A stretch of DNA of 64,000 nt from Berberis thunbergii (taxonomy: Eukaryota; Streptophyta; Magnoliopsida; Ranunculales; Berberidaceae). Positions 43,701 through 57,070 of the stretch are shown in pieces (the first letter of the stretch is position 1; each line of letters begins with the position of its first letter). The notes below the pieces were generated by a model. It did not search any database, was not told the DNA's origin, and saw only the letters and a program-made list of their open reading frames with translations. The position numbers were made by a program, and so were the translations under genes. The stretch lies in the NCBI GenBank assembly GCA_003290165.1, contig QNQO01000653.1:434001-498000 (forward strand), written 5' to 3'.

Positions 43701-46700
43701 CTGCTATGACTGTCGGGAAGGATGTTTCATCTCTGTTTACAGATGTTGTGAACTGCATGCAAACTGAAAATTTGGAGCTGAAGAAACTCGTATACTTGTA
43801 TCTCATCAACTATGCTAAAAGCCAACCTGACTTAGCGATCCTCGCTGTAAATACATTTGTGAAGGTGAGAGCTAAGTGCATTTGCTATTTTTGTTAAAGA
43901 CTGTCTTTCAGTCTTTTTATATCTTCACCTTAGTATATGACGGTTTTTCCCTTCATGGTCCCGTTTCACAGTGTCCTGTTTTTTTCTGTTATATTCTTTG
44001 AGAATCAGAAAATAGCAAAGCAGTATCCCTCATACCTAAAACCAATCCAGAGCTTCAACAAGATATTGACAATGGAATTTTCTTGACCAATATCCACTCC
44101 TGTCCATGGGATATCATGGTCTGATTTCCAATAGATACCATGAACCTATCGTCTAGTTGTGGCCAGTAGGTAGGTAAGTCTTGTTAATTACCCAACTATC
44201 CACAGATAAACCTCCATTTTTATTTATTGGATAGTTAAGCAATCGACTATGGGAACTGTGAGAAATATATATGTTTCCTTAGTTACTTTTCATTTTGAAC
44301 CATGGAATGCATCATGGTCCAGTTTCACAAAAATCAACTTTACCATACACACATTAATGGAGAAGACTGCAAATAGTGACATCTTCCAAAAGGAGAAATA
44401 TATTGAGCATTGGGATACGAAAGGAGCCCCAAAGCTCCATGACCACCTTTTCCTTCAAATCATTATTGTGGAAGACCGATGGTTTCTTTCAAGCCACTTA
44501 TGTAGTCAGTTTCCAAACCAGTTTTCGAGCTCCCTCGGAGGAAATTTGGGTTTTCCAACTTTCCATTCTCTTGCGAACACCGAAACACCAGTGCCTTCAA
44601 ATTACCAAAAAAATGGTTCCCAGCCACCATAACTAAGGGACAATAAGGAGCAAATGGTTATTGGAGATGTTGATCTAGCAATGATAAATCTCATTATTGT
44701 TGCTTTGGCTAGATTAGGCATTCAATGTATCATAAATCAGAATTTTTATAACTTCTGAAGTTGGTGTTAATTAGGCACATAATGGGATTTAGCTTTCCTG
44801 CTTCCAGCTTGTATTTGTGATCTAGTGTATGCCCCCTACCCCCTGCCACATATTACACATAAATCAATATGGATCCCCATGCTCTACATATGCTATGTTC
44901 TGTTTTATGCAGCTCTGTGCATGAGGTGGAATGATGATGAAAGAAAGACTACTCATGTTTTCTGAAAATGTGAAAGAAACAAGTTTTTCTTTGGAATTGC
45001 TTCTCAAATTAACCATGCCCCCCTCCCCTTATTTGTGTGCATCCTTACTGAGTGTTTTATATTTGTGATTGTCTTTTTCAGGATTCACAGGACCCAAATC
45101 CCTTAATCCGCGCTTTAGCTGTACGGACAATGGGATGCATTCGTGTTGATAAAATTACAGAATATCTTTGTGATCCTCTTCAGAGATGTCTCAAGGTCAT
45201 TGCTCATTTGGGTTCGATTCGATTATTAAAAATTTTCAGCATAGTTTGTTACATTAAATCATGTTGAGCGCATAATTCGTGCTATTCCTTTAGGGCGTTT
45301 TCAATATTAATGACAGAAATGGAGGCTGACAAACAAGATCGTTGTTTTCTTTTTCTGACAGGATGATGATCCCTATGTTCGAAAGACTGCATCTATTTGT
45401 GTTGCTAAGCTTTACGATATAAATGCTGAGCTGGTGGAAGATAGAGGATTTTTGGATACTCTGAAGGATTTGATTTCTGATAATAATCCAATGGTCGTGG
45501 CAAATGCCGTGGCAGCTCTTGCAGAGATCCAAGACAATAGTAACAGACCAATCTTTGAGATCACCAGTCACACTCTTACGAAACTCTTGACTGCTCTGAA
45601 TGAGTGCACAGAGTAAGCTTATGTTAATGTTTATCTCTTTGCAGTCACATCAATGTTTGTTGACATCTCACTCCTAACAAATTTAATTATTATTATTATT
45701 TTTATTATTATTATTATTATTTTTCAAACTTTATAAAATTTCGAATACAATATTGGTTTGTATAGCTCGGTGGTCTCAGTTATTGGATAGATTGCCAATT
45801 TAATAAACATGAATTATATGGTCGAGTTGTAGATGTACCATGGAGTTTCTCCATCTGCCGAGTCATTTTTACCTATGGTTCATGGTTCATAATTCGTCAA
45901 TGCTTCTGTTATGATAATTAAAGAGGCAGCTGACTTTGGATGTTGCAGACAAACATGATACTCTTCCAAGCACCAAGTCACAGCCAATGCTCACCACTTT
46001 CAGTTGGGGTCCACGATCCTGCCAAATTATTCTACCACTGAAAGAAAGAGAATGCAATATGAGATAGTTAAGAAATAAAATTGAAATAATTGCCTCTCCA
46101 CAAAGTTAAATGTAAACTTCTGTTATGTTTAGTTGACACCAGTTACAGCATCTGCTCAGTATGAGTCTATGACATTGCACTGTGAAGAGGTGTTAATGAC
46201 CAACCTGATACCTTTTAGGTTGTTAGCATGAAAATGATTCGGTCACATCCCATGTGTAGCCATGTTTTGTGAGTTCATTGTGGTGGGCACTGATACACGA
46301 TCTCAAACTTGATCCACTTGTCTGGCAGATATTTTTTCTTCTTTCAAGATATGTTGTTATAATTTGAAAATTTTTCTTACGTGTATTTACTTTTTTACAA
46401 CAACCATCTGAGTGACATTTCATATTAAGCAGGTGGGGTCAAGTTTTCATACTGGATGCTCTTTCCAAGTTTAAGGCAGCTGATGCTCGTGAAGCTGAAA
46501 ATATTGTGGAGCGAGTGACTCCTCGATTGCAACATGCTAATTGTGCAGTTGTACTGTCTGCTGTCAAGGTGATATATGTTCCATACTTCTCTTCATTAAT
46601 CTATTAGCAGTAGGCTGTCATTATTGATATGTTTTCAGTCCGTATTTCTATTTATTGATCCAAAATAGATTTCATAATTACATTTACTAAGCTCTTGGTC

Positions 46701-49700
46701 ATGGGCACTAAATTTATTTCACAACCTGGTTTATGTAGATGATTCTTCTACAAATGGAACTCATCACTAGTACGGATGTAGTCCGAAATCTTTGCAAGAA
46801 AATGGCTCCACCTCTTGTAACACTACTATCTGCAGAACCTGAGATACAATATGTTGCATTGAGAAATATCAACCTCATTGTGCAAAGGCGACCAACCATC
46901 CTTGCTCATGAAATCAAGGCAATTATAACTGTTCCATATATGAGTTTACTTGTTATTTTAAGTAGGATTTCGCATGGACTCTGGTTGTGTAACTGTGAAC
47001 TCTCTTTATAGGTTTTCTTTTGCAAATACAATGATCCGATTTATGTGAAGATGGAAAAGTTGGAGATCATGATTAAGCTTGCATCTGATCGGAATATAGA
47101 TCAGGTATAAACTGGAGGATCCAAAACTCAAGTATTATGTTTTTTTTGTGTAAAGGCATATCCTGTAATACATTATTTTGCAGGTTTTGTTAGAGTTTAA
47201 AGAATATGCCACAGAGGTTGATGTAGACTTTGTAAGAAAGGCTGTACGCGCTATTGGTCGTTGTGCCATCAAGCTGGAAAGAGCAGCTGAACGATGCATA
47301 AGTGTTCTGCTAGAGCTGATAAAGATAAAAGTGAACTATGTTGTCCAAGAGGCTATTATAGTTATCAAGGACATATTTAGACGATATCCTAACACGTAAG
47401 TTAGAAGATTTTTGGTAGCTTCAGTTTCTAGTTTTCTTTTGTTTATCTGTAAACCTTACCTTCTTCTGTTATTTTTTTTCACAGTTATGAATCCATCATT
47501 GCTACACTTTGTGAGAGCTTGGACACCTTAGATGAGCCAGAAGCAAAGGTATTGACATGATAACATCCCTTACTTTCTTTCAGCCTTCTTTTGTTTGTAA
47601 TATGTTTAATATTCTCATATCTTGATGAAATTTTTTTTGTTTCCACAGGCTTCAATGATCTGGATAATTGGTGAATATGCAGAAAGAATTGACAATGCTG
47701 ATGAGCTCCTGGAAAGCTTCTTGGAGAGTTTTCCAGAAGAGCCTGCACTTGTTCAGTTGCAATTGCTTACTGCAACTGTCAAATTATTTCTTAAGAAGCC
47801 AACTGAAGGCCCACAACAAATGATTCAGGTTCATTTCTTGATGCATCCTCCTTCATTACCTTTAATACCCCTTCCCATTTACTTACCTGTTTTTCTCTCA
47901 ATGTCTCCGACAATTTTAATATTAATTTCGAGGTTTCAAATAGAATTTTTTTTTCTTTATTGAATGTGGAAATTGATGTTCTAATGCTAACATGAATTAC
48001 TTCTTTACAAAATTTTCGACTTGATTTTTTGTTTGATGTTTTATGCGTGTTCAGTTTGGTATGCCTATTTGATTGATCTGGCATGCAGTATAAAAGTCCT
48101 TGAGACATTTTTATGTAGTAGCTTAGTCCTTTTGTTATCTTTATGTATTTGATAAAGCTCGTATTGTTCAATCTTTATAATCATGTTCTGGTGGTCTCAC
48201 GTTTATACTTGACATTATATGATACTCAAGCTGTTGGGCACAAGGAAACATATTTTGAAACCAGTTTCAGTTCCTCTCTCTCTCTCTGTATATATTTGTT
48301 GTCAGGGTTGTATATCAACTTATCTTTGTCATGTATTAAGTGCCATTCCAGAGTAAAAAGAGACTATTTTGAGTCATAACTTTCTTGCAAGTTAATATAG
48401 TATGGAATGACACATTATTTTTCTTCTTTGAATTGATGAAATGTTAATAAAGTGATATGCTGGTGGGGTTATCTGATATTTTCTGAAGTTAAAGAAACAT
48501 TGAACAAGATGAACCTACCTGAACTATTTCATCTCAAGAAAATCTATCATTGTTCCTTGTATTTATTGAAATACAGAACCATAAACACCATAAGAATAAT
48601 AAAGGAGTGACACGTTCAATTTATTCAATGACCTTGAAGCAAACTAAAGGAAGAGTGATTGAGATGACATAATGAAATTCAGCTGATGATTTGCAAATAC
48701 AGCAAGGTAAAATGCTGAAAGTAGAAGCCTGCCAATTTATTAGCTGTGCATTATTATTACAGTCGGAGTGAAAAAAGCAAGTAGCTTGAACAAAATGTAG
48801 AGGTAGCAAGAAAATTTATTAATGGTTAAGAGCAATAATAGTAGTATCTAAAATGTCAGATTACTATTAAACTTAGGGTGTGTTTCTTCAACCATGCATC
48901 AACAGGTTGTTCTGAATAATGCCACGGTGGAGACAGACAATCCAGATCTGCGTGATCGTGCTTATATATATTGGCGTCTTCTTTCAATGGATCCAGAGGT
49001 ATGATATTTTAGGCTCTTGTAGACCCTCCCTTCAGAGATCTTTTTGCAGAAAGGATCAGTTTACTCATGAAAGGCCATTTTTTATTTTTTATTATTTTCA
49101 GGCGGCAAAAGATGTCGTGTTGGCTGAGAAACCTGTCATCAGTGATGATTCCAACCAGCTTGATCCTTCACTTCTTGACGAGCTTCTTGCAAACATTGCT
49201 ACTCTATCTTCTGTGTATCACAAGCCCCCTGAAGCATTTGTAAGCCGAGTGAAGACCGCAGTACAGAGACCAGAAGATGATGAGTATCCAGATGGGAGCG
49301 AAACCGGATATTCTGAGTCACCTTCTCATGCTGCTGAAAGTGGTGCTTCAGCACCATCTGGTTCAAGCCCTGCTCAATATGCCGCAACAAGGCAGCCAGC
49401 ACCTGCTGCTGTTGCACCTCCAGTTCCAGTGCCCGACTTACTTGGTGATTTGATGGGCCTGGATAATTCTATTGTCCCAGTTGACACACCAGCAGCACCC
49501 ACTGGGTGAGGCTCTACACTTTTCCAAGTGCACTGAATCGTAACTGATTTTGATTTATTTCATTCATTTGAATGGCACTGACTCTATATACTTGTCATGC
49601 AGCCCTCCTTTGCCTGTTGTGCTATCATCATCAACTGGTCAAGGGCTACAAATCAGTGCACAGCTAACGCGGCGTGATGGGCAGATATTTTACAGTATGT

Positions 49701-51845
49701 TGTTTGAGAACAACACTCAGGTTCCTCTTGATGGATTCATGATCCAGTTCAACAAAAATACGTTTGGTCTTGCTGCAGCTGGTCCTCTACAGGTAGTTCT
49801 ACAGTCCTTAATATACGATTATTTACTATCTGTGTAGCCAACTGATATCAAACTGCAAACTTTGTATTGATGTAGGTCCCTCAAGTGCAACCTGGCTCAT
49901 CAGCGAGGACCCTGTTGCCCATGGTGTTATCACAGAATATATCTACTGGTCCTCCAAGCTCACTTTTACAGGTTGCAGTAAAAAATAATCAACAGCCTGT
50001 TTGGTACTTCAATGACCAAATTTCGTTGCTGGTATTCTTATCTGAAGATGGACGTATGGAACGGGCAGACTTCCTTGAGGTAAGATTTTTTTAACTGATC
50101 CTTCATTGTTTTTACATTTCTTATTTCACATTTGTCAAACATTTAGTGCTCCATACGCTTCATTTAGTTTCTAGAGCATTTTATTTGGACATTATTGGTC
50201 TGTCTGTGATTACCATTCTATATGTCATAAAAGAATGTAATTGTGTCCACACGCTATCCAAAATAAACACATGTTGTATCCTGGTGTTATATCCTGTCGA
50301 AAACATTATGTTAGGCATAAATCTTGGGTGATGTTACATTTTGATCAATGTTAGCATGTTAGTGGTAAACATGTCCTCCACTACCCCTGATCCAATGTTC
50401 ATGTTCAGGTGGCATAGGCTTTTACAACTAAACACCCTTGTTGTGATGTATAGCTAGTAAGGGTATGGTTAGTTGCATGGAATCCAATTCCACAAAATCC
50501 TTGGGGAACGATCAAAATGTGGTATACCATTTATCATGGATTCCACTTTTTGATCAAAGGTGGGAATCAAACTCCCATGAAACATGAACTCCCCAACTTT
50601 GATCACACTCTAGAATTCATAATAAGTGGGTGCACTACATTTAATCGAATTTGCCTTTAACGCAACTGGTCAACCATACTTCTATCAAATTTGCCTTAAA
50701 CACAACTGGTCCTCTCATCAATTCAAGTGGTCCTCCCATGGATTCCATGGAATTGAATTCCATGCAACCAAACATACCCTAAGTGTAGTGCAAGGCGGAC
50801 CAATCTAAAAATTATTGGCACATGGCTAGTAAAATTTGAATTTGGATCGTTATGCAATCTGAACAACTTTAACTGTTTGTGGCTGTGAGGAAAGGTCGAT
50901 AAAATTTGAAGAAAAAACATTGCATTTTGGGTAAAGAAGCAACTTAGGCAGGCCAACCATGCCTAGACCACCTGAGTTTGTCCCTATTCCTATGATGAAT
51001 TCTTTTGGACCTCCGTGTCTTTCCCGTTTGTTTATGAAGTTATAATAAATTTATTAGTTTTAAAAAAAAATTTAGATGCCAATTTTTTTCCTATATATTA
51101 TACATACCAGTTAGGTGTAAAAATCTCCAAGTGTAGATCACATGTAGGTCACTTGTAGAGGTATATTGTTCGGTTTGAAGATGGAATTGGGGTACTCCTC
51201 AGGGTTATGATCTGTACATCTTTTGTAATTTTACTTGTCATACTCTTCCACCCCAACACCATTAAAAGAATAAACAATAAAGAAAGAAGAGGACCCTATA
51301 ATCATAATCATGGATTAGTATCCTAAAGTTGCTTTCCCTCTTCTTGAGTCACATATAGGAAATTACTTGTTTTTTTGTACCAAGTGCGATTGTGGAAGTT
51401 GCTGTTTTTCACCAGAAAATGATTTCTTGATTCATGAACAGGAACATACAAGTTTTCAGGCTTTAAAGCTTTGTTGTATGGTTGAAAGTATTTGGTCGGT
51501 ATTTTTGTTGATTCTAATTCTCTTGAGCTGATTTCATCCTTGCAGAAATGGAAGTCCCTCCCGGACTCAAATGAAGTCACCAAGGATTTGCCAGACGTTG
51601 TTGTGAACAGTGTGGAAGCCACCCTTGATCGCTTGGCAGCATTCAATATGTTCTTCATTGCGAAGAGGAGACATGCAAACCAGGAAGTTTTGTATTTATC
51701 GGCCAAGATGTACAGAGGGATTCCATTACTTATTGAACTTACTGCTGTTGTTGGGATCCCAGGCGTCAAGTGCGCAATCAAGATACCAAACCCTGAAATG
51801 GCACCACTCTTCTTCGAATCAATGGATGCTGTGCTAAAGGGTTAA
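40712..51845 (+). CDS. Beta-adaptin, large subunit of AP-1/AP-2 clathrin adaptor complexes (15 exons)
   Basis: Exons: 40712-40798, 43667-43864, 45082-45195, 45362-45612, 46433-46568, 46739-46918, 47012-47104, 47184-47395, 47485-47548, 47649-47828, 48906-48998, 49102-49505, 49603-49792, 49876-50079 and 51546-51845. They total 2706 nt (901 aa), every junction in phase, against about 894 aa for Arabidopsis beta-adaptins B/C. The trunk is an armadillo/HEAT solenoid starting [17 protein letters not shown], with [44 protein letters not shown] and [20 protein letters not shown]. The Pro/Ala/Ser-rich hinge contains a [10 protein letters not shown] clathrin-box-like motif (near residue 640). The C-terminal ear follows ([35 protein letters not shown]) and ends ESMDAVLKG. 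It sorts cargo into clathrin-coated vesicles at the trans-Golgi network or plasma membrane. All introns look GT..AG except intron 6, which has a GC donor at 46919. No disabling change is seen. Confidence 0.95.
40799..43666. other. Beta-adaptin intron 1 (2.9 kb)
   Basis: A long first intron directly after the first 29 codons. It holds AT-rich sequence, with two coding-like stretches (about 42770-42945 and 43195-43410) that I cannot assign to any family. Long first introns in plant housekeeping genes often carry expression-enhancing sequence, but nothing specific is visible. Confidence 0.6.
50461..50779. mobile_element. Tourist-like MITE with TAA target duplication, in beta-adaptin intron 14
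   Basis: Ends GGGTATGGTTAGTTGCATGGAAT and ATTCCATGCAACCAAACATACCC are inverted copies. TAA flanks both sides (50458-50460, 50780-50782). It is the same family as the element at 28891-29218. The interior shows a local duplication of AATTTGCCTTWAACRCAACTGGTC. It lies in the last intron (50080-51545). Confidence 0.85.
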
Positions 51846-53098
51846 GGCCAGTGCATTCATTGTTGGTTGTCGTACTTGTATCATTATCCAATTTGTGGTT
51901 GTTTTCTTTCTTCCATATATTCATTTGTGATTTTTCTTTTTGCTATTCAAGTGACTAGGCTTATGAATTTTGGTGCAAGGCAATTCTAGCTAGTCAATTG
52001 AATGTATTTAGTCGTAATGAGTTTGTGGTTCTAATGTATTTTGGTGCAATGCTCTTCCAGTTTGTCAATTGAGTGTATTTAGTTGCAATGAGTTTGTCAC
52101 AGATCTACTGAGTTGCAGAAAATAGAAAATAGAGACATAAATTTTTCGGTTGGTCAAGGTCAGTTTATTTTGATGCCATTAAATAGAATGAGTTCGTGTT
52201 TATGCTTTCCGAAATTATGACTATTTATCCACCCATTGCCATGAATGTCATCGTTGCTAAAAATGCTCATTTGGACACAACATAATGTCACAGTTTGGCC
52301 CAAATTAATTCAACTTTTATTGTAACATTTGATATAGCTAACAAATGTTGGAATAAACTCAATTTAGTGAGTATTGGTTATCATTAGAGTTGTCCTAAAT
52401 CACTATACTGCTTTTGCATTTTGTACTAAACTCGAATAATAAATTAGAAAACATTGAGGCATTTTATTTATTAAAATTTCAATGGGAACCCTTTTCTCCT
52501 TGTGAAATGATGATATTGTTTTGTGCAAGGTTTTGCAACTCCATGCGCTCGGGTGCAAACAATGTCAATATTCTATTTTTCCTGTCGCAGTTTAGAATTG
52601 GTATGTTTCCGGAAAATCTCTTTTTTAGAATATTTAGTTTTACAATTTAATTGTCGATTTTAATGAATTAACAAAGCTATTCAAAAGCAAAACCCATCAA
52701 AGTCATGAAGGAGATTTCCACATACAATGCCCGTTAATAAAGTAATAAGAAACCAAATAATAAGTATAACAATTTCTTAAATACAAAGTCTGCAAATTAA
52801 GTAATTTAATATGCTTAATTTGACAATTTTTATATTAAAATTTAAAAAAACTAATCAAAAGAAAATGAAATTTTTTCTTCCGAAAACCTATCTTTTGCAT
52901 TTCACTCAATCACCTCTTCATCTTCTTCTCCCAGTCAAGCTCATCTGTGTATCATCTCCAATGACATGATTTTTTTTTAAATTGAAAGTCAAATTCCTCA
53001 TCTTCATGACACTCCATTCATCAATGGGTGGTGCCCCGTCCATCTCACATGCTGCTTAGATGGTGAATCCCCACTACTCTCTTACTATCTACACCTGA
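51846..53098. other. Beta-adaptin 3' region and intergenic DNA
   Basis: The 3' untranslated sequence contains a diverged tandem repeat of about 70 bp (51966-52105: TTTTGGTGCAA.., TAGTCAATTGA..TGTATTTAG.., TAATGAGTTTGT). From about 52150 to 53098 the sequence is AT-rich with no recognisable gene. Confidence 0.55.
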
Positions 53099-53660
53099 CA
53101 CTACAAAAAAAATTGACATCAACAACAACTAAAACCCGTTGCTAATTGTCCCAAAACCGTAGCTAAAAGGATTCAGCGACGGCACAACAACCGTCGCAAT
53201 CTCGTAGCAACAATTATCGTCGTTATTTGAATCAGCGACGGCAAAATAGCCGTGGCTAATTGGCGACAGCTAAACACCGTCCCTGATTTGAAAAGTGTGG
53301 TCGCCAATTTGAAAAACTAGCGACGGTCGCTAACGTGAACAATAGCAACCGCATTTTACCGTGGCTAGTTAGCGACGGCTTCGTGTCGTCGCTAATTTCC
53401 AAATCCAAATACATATTAGCGACGGGCAGATTGCCGTGGCTAGTTAGTGATGGCTTCGTGCCGTCGCTAAGTCCCGAATAGAAATAACCATTAGCGACGA
53501 GCAAATTGTCGTGGCTAGTTAGCTTCATGCCGTCGCTAAGTCCCGAATAGAAATAGCCATTAGCGACGGGCAGATTGCCGTGGCTAGTTAGTGACGGGCA
53601 GATTGCCGTGGCTAATCTTCAAATCAATTCGACAAAACTGTGACGGTTGTTGCCGTCACT
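53099..53660. mobile_element. CACTA transposon terminus with subterminal repeats
   Basis: CACTACAAAAAAAATTGACA at 53099 is the canonical terminal start of En/Spm-type elements. It is followed by about 500 bp packed with TTAGCGACGGC and its inverse GCCGTCGCTAA, alternating in both orientations every 20-40 bp. These are the subterminal repeats bound by CACTA transposase proteins. The partner terminus is not in the window. The Transposase_24-type gene at 62446-64000 is inward-facing and fits as part of the same element. Confidence 0.8.
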
Positions 53661-54607
53661 AACAAAATAAAATTGAAAAACGAATTTTTTATAATAAAAT
53701 TATATTAATTTTAAGATTTGGCATATCCTTTTTTTGTCATTATATTAATTTTATTAGATTTGGCAAATTATAAACATCTTAAACCTGAACAAAATTATAT
53801 TAATTTTCATATACTCAATAAATTATCCATTACAAAAAAATACAATCCCAAATACTTTGTCAACCTCAAATTGAGATATAACTCACTTAAACTTAAATAA
53901 CTACATAAATCATAGTGATCATCTATGGGACATAAAACAAAATTTTTACATACAACAATTCAGGTGATCTTGCACACAGTAATTTCTTTAAGATCTGCAT
54001 CAGCTTGGTCTTCCGACGTGGCTATTATCAGTTCACCAATATCACCAGAACTGGATTAAAATCACAATTTGCACAATCATCAGAGCAATATATCAACAGG
54101 GGCTTTGATCAGAGAGAATTCAAGTAGACAGATTAAGAAAAGTCAATGAAATGCTGGACTGACAGTAACTGACATCACCCTTTCTACAAGTGTACCACAA
54201 AAAGGGAAAAAAAGGTAATTTGATATCACTGGACTAACATTTTTTTTAGGAGATTAGTTACTATGGTTCTGCTTGAGGGTTTCCTATCCTTAAAGGGGTA
54301 AGAATTACAACACCTTCGCTATTTTATAAGTACATATCATTACTGGCTTAAGGCCTCTTCAACATTTCAAGCGGGATAACTGATGGTGTAACTTACTGCT
54401 CAAGTGTACTTGCTTTAGTATTTGACGTTCCAAAATCAGTAAACTGGAAGTAAACTCTATGAAATACCTAATGCAATGCAATAAAAGATGACTATTGTTT
54501 CTCTAGTGAAAAGGAATGTAAGAATATCCCTGGTGTAGGAAAATATGACAAACTACTAACCTAGGGAGCGACTTGTCCAAGTTCAGAAAGAACTCGGGTT
54601 CTAGCTG
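53661..54607. other. Non-coding interior of the CACTA element
   Basis: AT-rich DNA with no clear frame. The part next to 54608 may be untranslated sequence of the captured SPL gene. Confidence 0.4.
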
Positions 54608-54945
54608 TTAGTTCATCTGATTGGAGTAATATCCAGACTCGAGCGGGGATTTGAACAGTTGAAACTCTTGAAATTGGGTGTCCCCATTAAATTGTGGATT
54701 CAATGAAAGCACCTGAAATTCAGTTGGTTGTTCAGCCTGCGAGTATTATGATGAGGCAAATGACCAGCCTTGTTGTACTGCAGGCGTTGTGGAATGCGTC
54801 ATGCTGACATTTGCATGCATGAGTTGGTCCATGGAAGTGGCTTTAGGGTCACCTGGACGCCATGAAGTATTTGACAGAGGAGAGAGAGCATGCCGAAAGT
54901 CCGGAGTTGTATCCAAGTTAGAAGATACGTGTGGTGCTTCTAAAC
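54608..54945 (-). pseudogene. SBP-box factor (SPL) last-exon fragment
   Basis: Read on the minus strand, an intact acceptor (TTTTTGCAG, ending 54946) opens an exon. The exon encodes LEAPHVSSNLDTTPDFRHAL, LSPLSNTSWRPGDP, then QGWSFASS, a stop, YSQAEQPTEFQ, and NGDTQFQEFQLFKSPLESGY ending NQMN. This is the C-terminus of SPL transcription factors of the miR156-regulated SPL12/13/16-like group, whose typical ending is QEFQLFKAPYESGFYS. A TAA at 54748-54746 replaces the usual Glu codon. The intron border shows that genomic DNA, not cDNA, was copied. The family ID is from remembered motif order; the precise SPL member is uncertain. Confidence 0.7.
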
Positions 54946-56395
54946 CTGCAAAAATATAAACATCTTGAAGTTGACAGGAAACTATACTTTCTGATAAACT
55001 TATAGGACTTCAATGCAGAGCAATGTAGTTTGGATTCTGGAAAGTAAAATTTGTACTTGCAAGTCACATTGGGAACTGAATTCCTATCGGCTTATGATAG
55101 TGTGCAATTTGTGAATACTACCTTTTCTAAGTTTTATGATATAAGGCTATCATGTCTATTGCAATGTAGAAAAGTTAGTCTTACATTTTTTTTTTGATAT
55201 GTGGTACTCGCAAACTGCAAACCAAGTAGCTAATTTCTTAACGTTATCCAACCTAATGTACAACTAAGAAGGGCAAAACCATATTCTCAATATGCTAAAC
55301 CTACTAAAATTTAGAATCTTGCGTTTCATTTCACTTTTCGTTTTTATGTGAAAAATGATCATATATTCCCTTAAACTCTTCTTGTCCTACAAAGTATGAA
55401 CTAGATAGTATCACCGTAACACTTGATCCACAGTCATCATATTTTGGAGTCAACTCCAAAGTCAAGGACAGTAAGATGTTGCACACACACTATAATATTT
55501 TAGTTGATTTCACAAAACTTTCCTAATTTTACACACATAATGTAAATAACTTATCATGACTGAGTTTCTTTATAGAGCTCAAGCAATACAAGTTTGTTCC
55601 GTCAAATGAAAGGTGATATCAGGTATTTTGGTAGTCCGACTATTACTGATGAGGATGACCTAAAATGCGAAGTTGTGGCACTTATATGTTGGTGACAGTG
55701 CGTGTGACAGCAATGCATTAATGCAGAGTACCCTAATATTTATTTCTTAAGGTTGATTTCTCTAAATTTTGATTTGGTACGGTAAATAACCCAGTTTACC
55801 CCCTTGTTTTTTCCTTATGCTTAATAGAAATTCCAGAAGATGACCTTTTGGAGGTCATGCTTTGAACTATAAACCAGTCCAATATAACTGTCAAAATACA
55901 AATGGCAATGACATGTAAGAACAAGTTACATGATCTATAGAAATGTCAAATATACATGGCGATGAACTAGTAATTTCCTTTAGATTTAAGTAAATATCTA
56001 TACTAGCTGACTGACAGAAAAATATTGAGTCACGTTCGCACACAGATATACTAAAATAACTGAAGATACTAGGGTATAGTCAACAATCATTCTTGATTAG
56101 CCACAAGAATTTTTCTCCTAGAAGGTAACCAGATCTAAATGAGAAAATTAAAGTTTCTTTAGCACATCTCAATGGTGATCTATCTTGCAACTTCCACGCT
56201 TTTTTTTTTTAATTTTTTTATTTTTATATATATATATATATTTTTAAATTTAATTTAATTTTTTTTAAGGGTAACTTTTTTTTAACAATAGTTGTGATTT
56301 CATTAAGGTATGAGCAAACTATCAGCTATACAGAAAAGGCCAAAGGCCATCTATCAGGTCTTCACAATTAAGGTCCAGTTGAATTTACAATGAAA
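54946..56395. other. Interval between the two SPL fragments
   Basis: I searched the minus strand for the SBP zinc domain (CQQCSRFH, KRSCRRRL) and found none. The interval is AT-rich, including a (TA)n run at about 56226-56240. It is probably intron plus unrelated insertions. Confidence 0.5.
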
Positions 56396-56545
56396 ATATT
56401 GCATCGATGTAAGGGTTCCCCAATGTTGTCACTGGATTAGAGGAGGATGTTGGATTCGTAGCAGTAGCCGAAGGTTTAACAGTGCTCCCACCACAAACAT
56501 CCTCAAAGTAAGTTCGCTTGCCAAGCTCTAAACCAACCAGTGACT
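56396..56545 (-). pseudogene. SPL first-exon fragment
   Basis: The minus strand reads GLELGKRTYFEDVCGGSTVK followed by a Ser/Thr/Pro-rich segment. It matches the SLKLGKRTYFEDVCGG block just before the SBP domain in SPL12-type factors. The SBP domain that should follow is missing. It is co-oriented with the SPL tail at 54608-54945, so both probably come from one captured gene. Confidence 0.6.
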
Positions 56546-56735
56546 ACAATGTATCTAACAGACCCACTTGTATATAGCACCTAACAGACAGCACTACAAT
56601 GTATCTAATAGACCCACTTGTAGATACCACCTAACAGACTTTGTACCCAACCACTTCCAGCCTGCACACCCTGCAATCATCCACGCCAAACTTTGTACCC
56701 AACCACTTCCAGCCTGCAATCATCCACGTTTTCTC
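56541..56735. repeat. Two adjacent short tandem duplications
   Basis: CTACAATGTATCTAAYAGAC..CCACTTGTA repeats with a period of about 50 bp (56543, 56593). Then ACTTTGTACCCAACCACTTCC..AGCCTGCA..CAATCATCCACG repeats with a period near 50 bp (56638, 56689). Confidence 0.8.
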
Positions 56736-56954
56736 CTTGTGTATGTGAACTTGATAGGAGGCCTATCAGAATCTTTAGAGATCTTTAGCAATAACAATTC
56801 TAAAGAATGTTTTGCTTGACTAATAAAGCTTAAAACCAAAATGAAGAAAAAAAGGCACTCAAAACCTATTATCATAATCCATGATATCCATTGAAGATTT
56901 CAAAGAAAAAAAAAGTCATAAAGTACTATTTATGGGATAAAGTAAAATGTCATA

Positions 56955-57070
56955 AATCAATACCTCAGCGTTAGAGATGTATTCTCTAATTATATACCAT
57001 AGTTGAGCATTTGTTAGAGATGTATTCTCTAATTATATACCATAGTCAATATGTCAGCGTTAGAGATGTC
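56955..57070. repeat. Short tandem duplication (GTTAGAGATGTATTCTCTAAT)
   Basis: TTAGAGATGTATTCTCTAATTATATACCATAG occurs at about 56970 and 57015, and GTTAGAGATGTCATAAGT follows at about 57060. Confidence 0.8.

Noticed and set aside
44249..44636. 127-codon open frame in beta-adaptin intron 2
   Set aside because: Flanking adaptin exons are contiguous in protein homology; composition is intronic.
53256..53528. 90-codon minus-strand frame with repeated SHGNLPVAN motifs
   Set aside because: It is a translation of CACTA subterminal DNA repeats, not a protein-coding gene.
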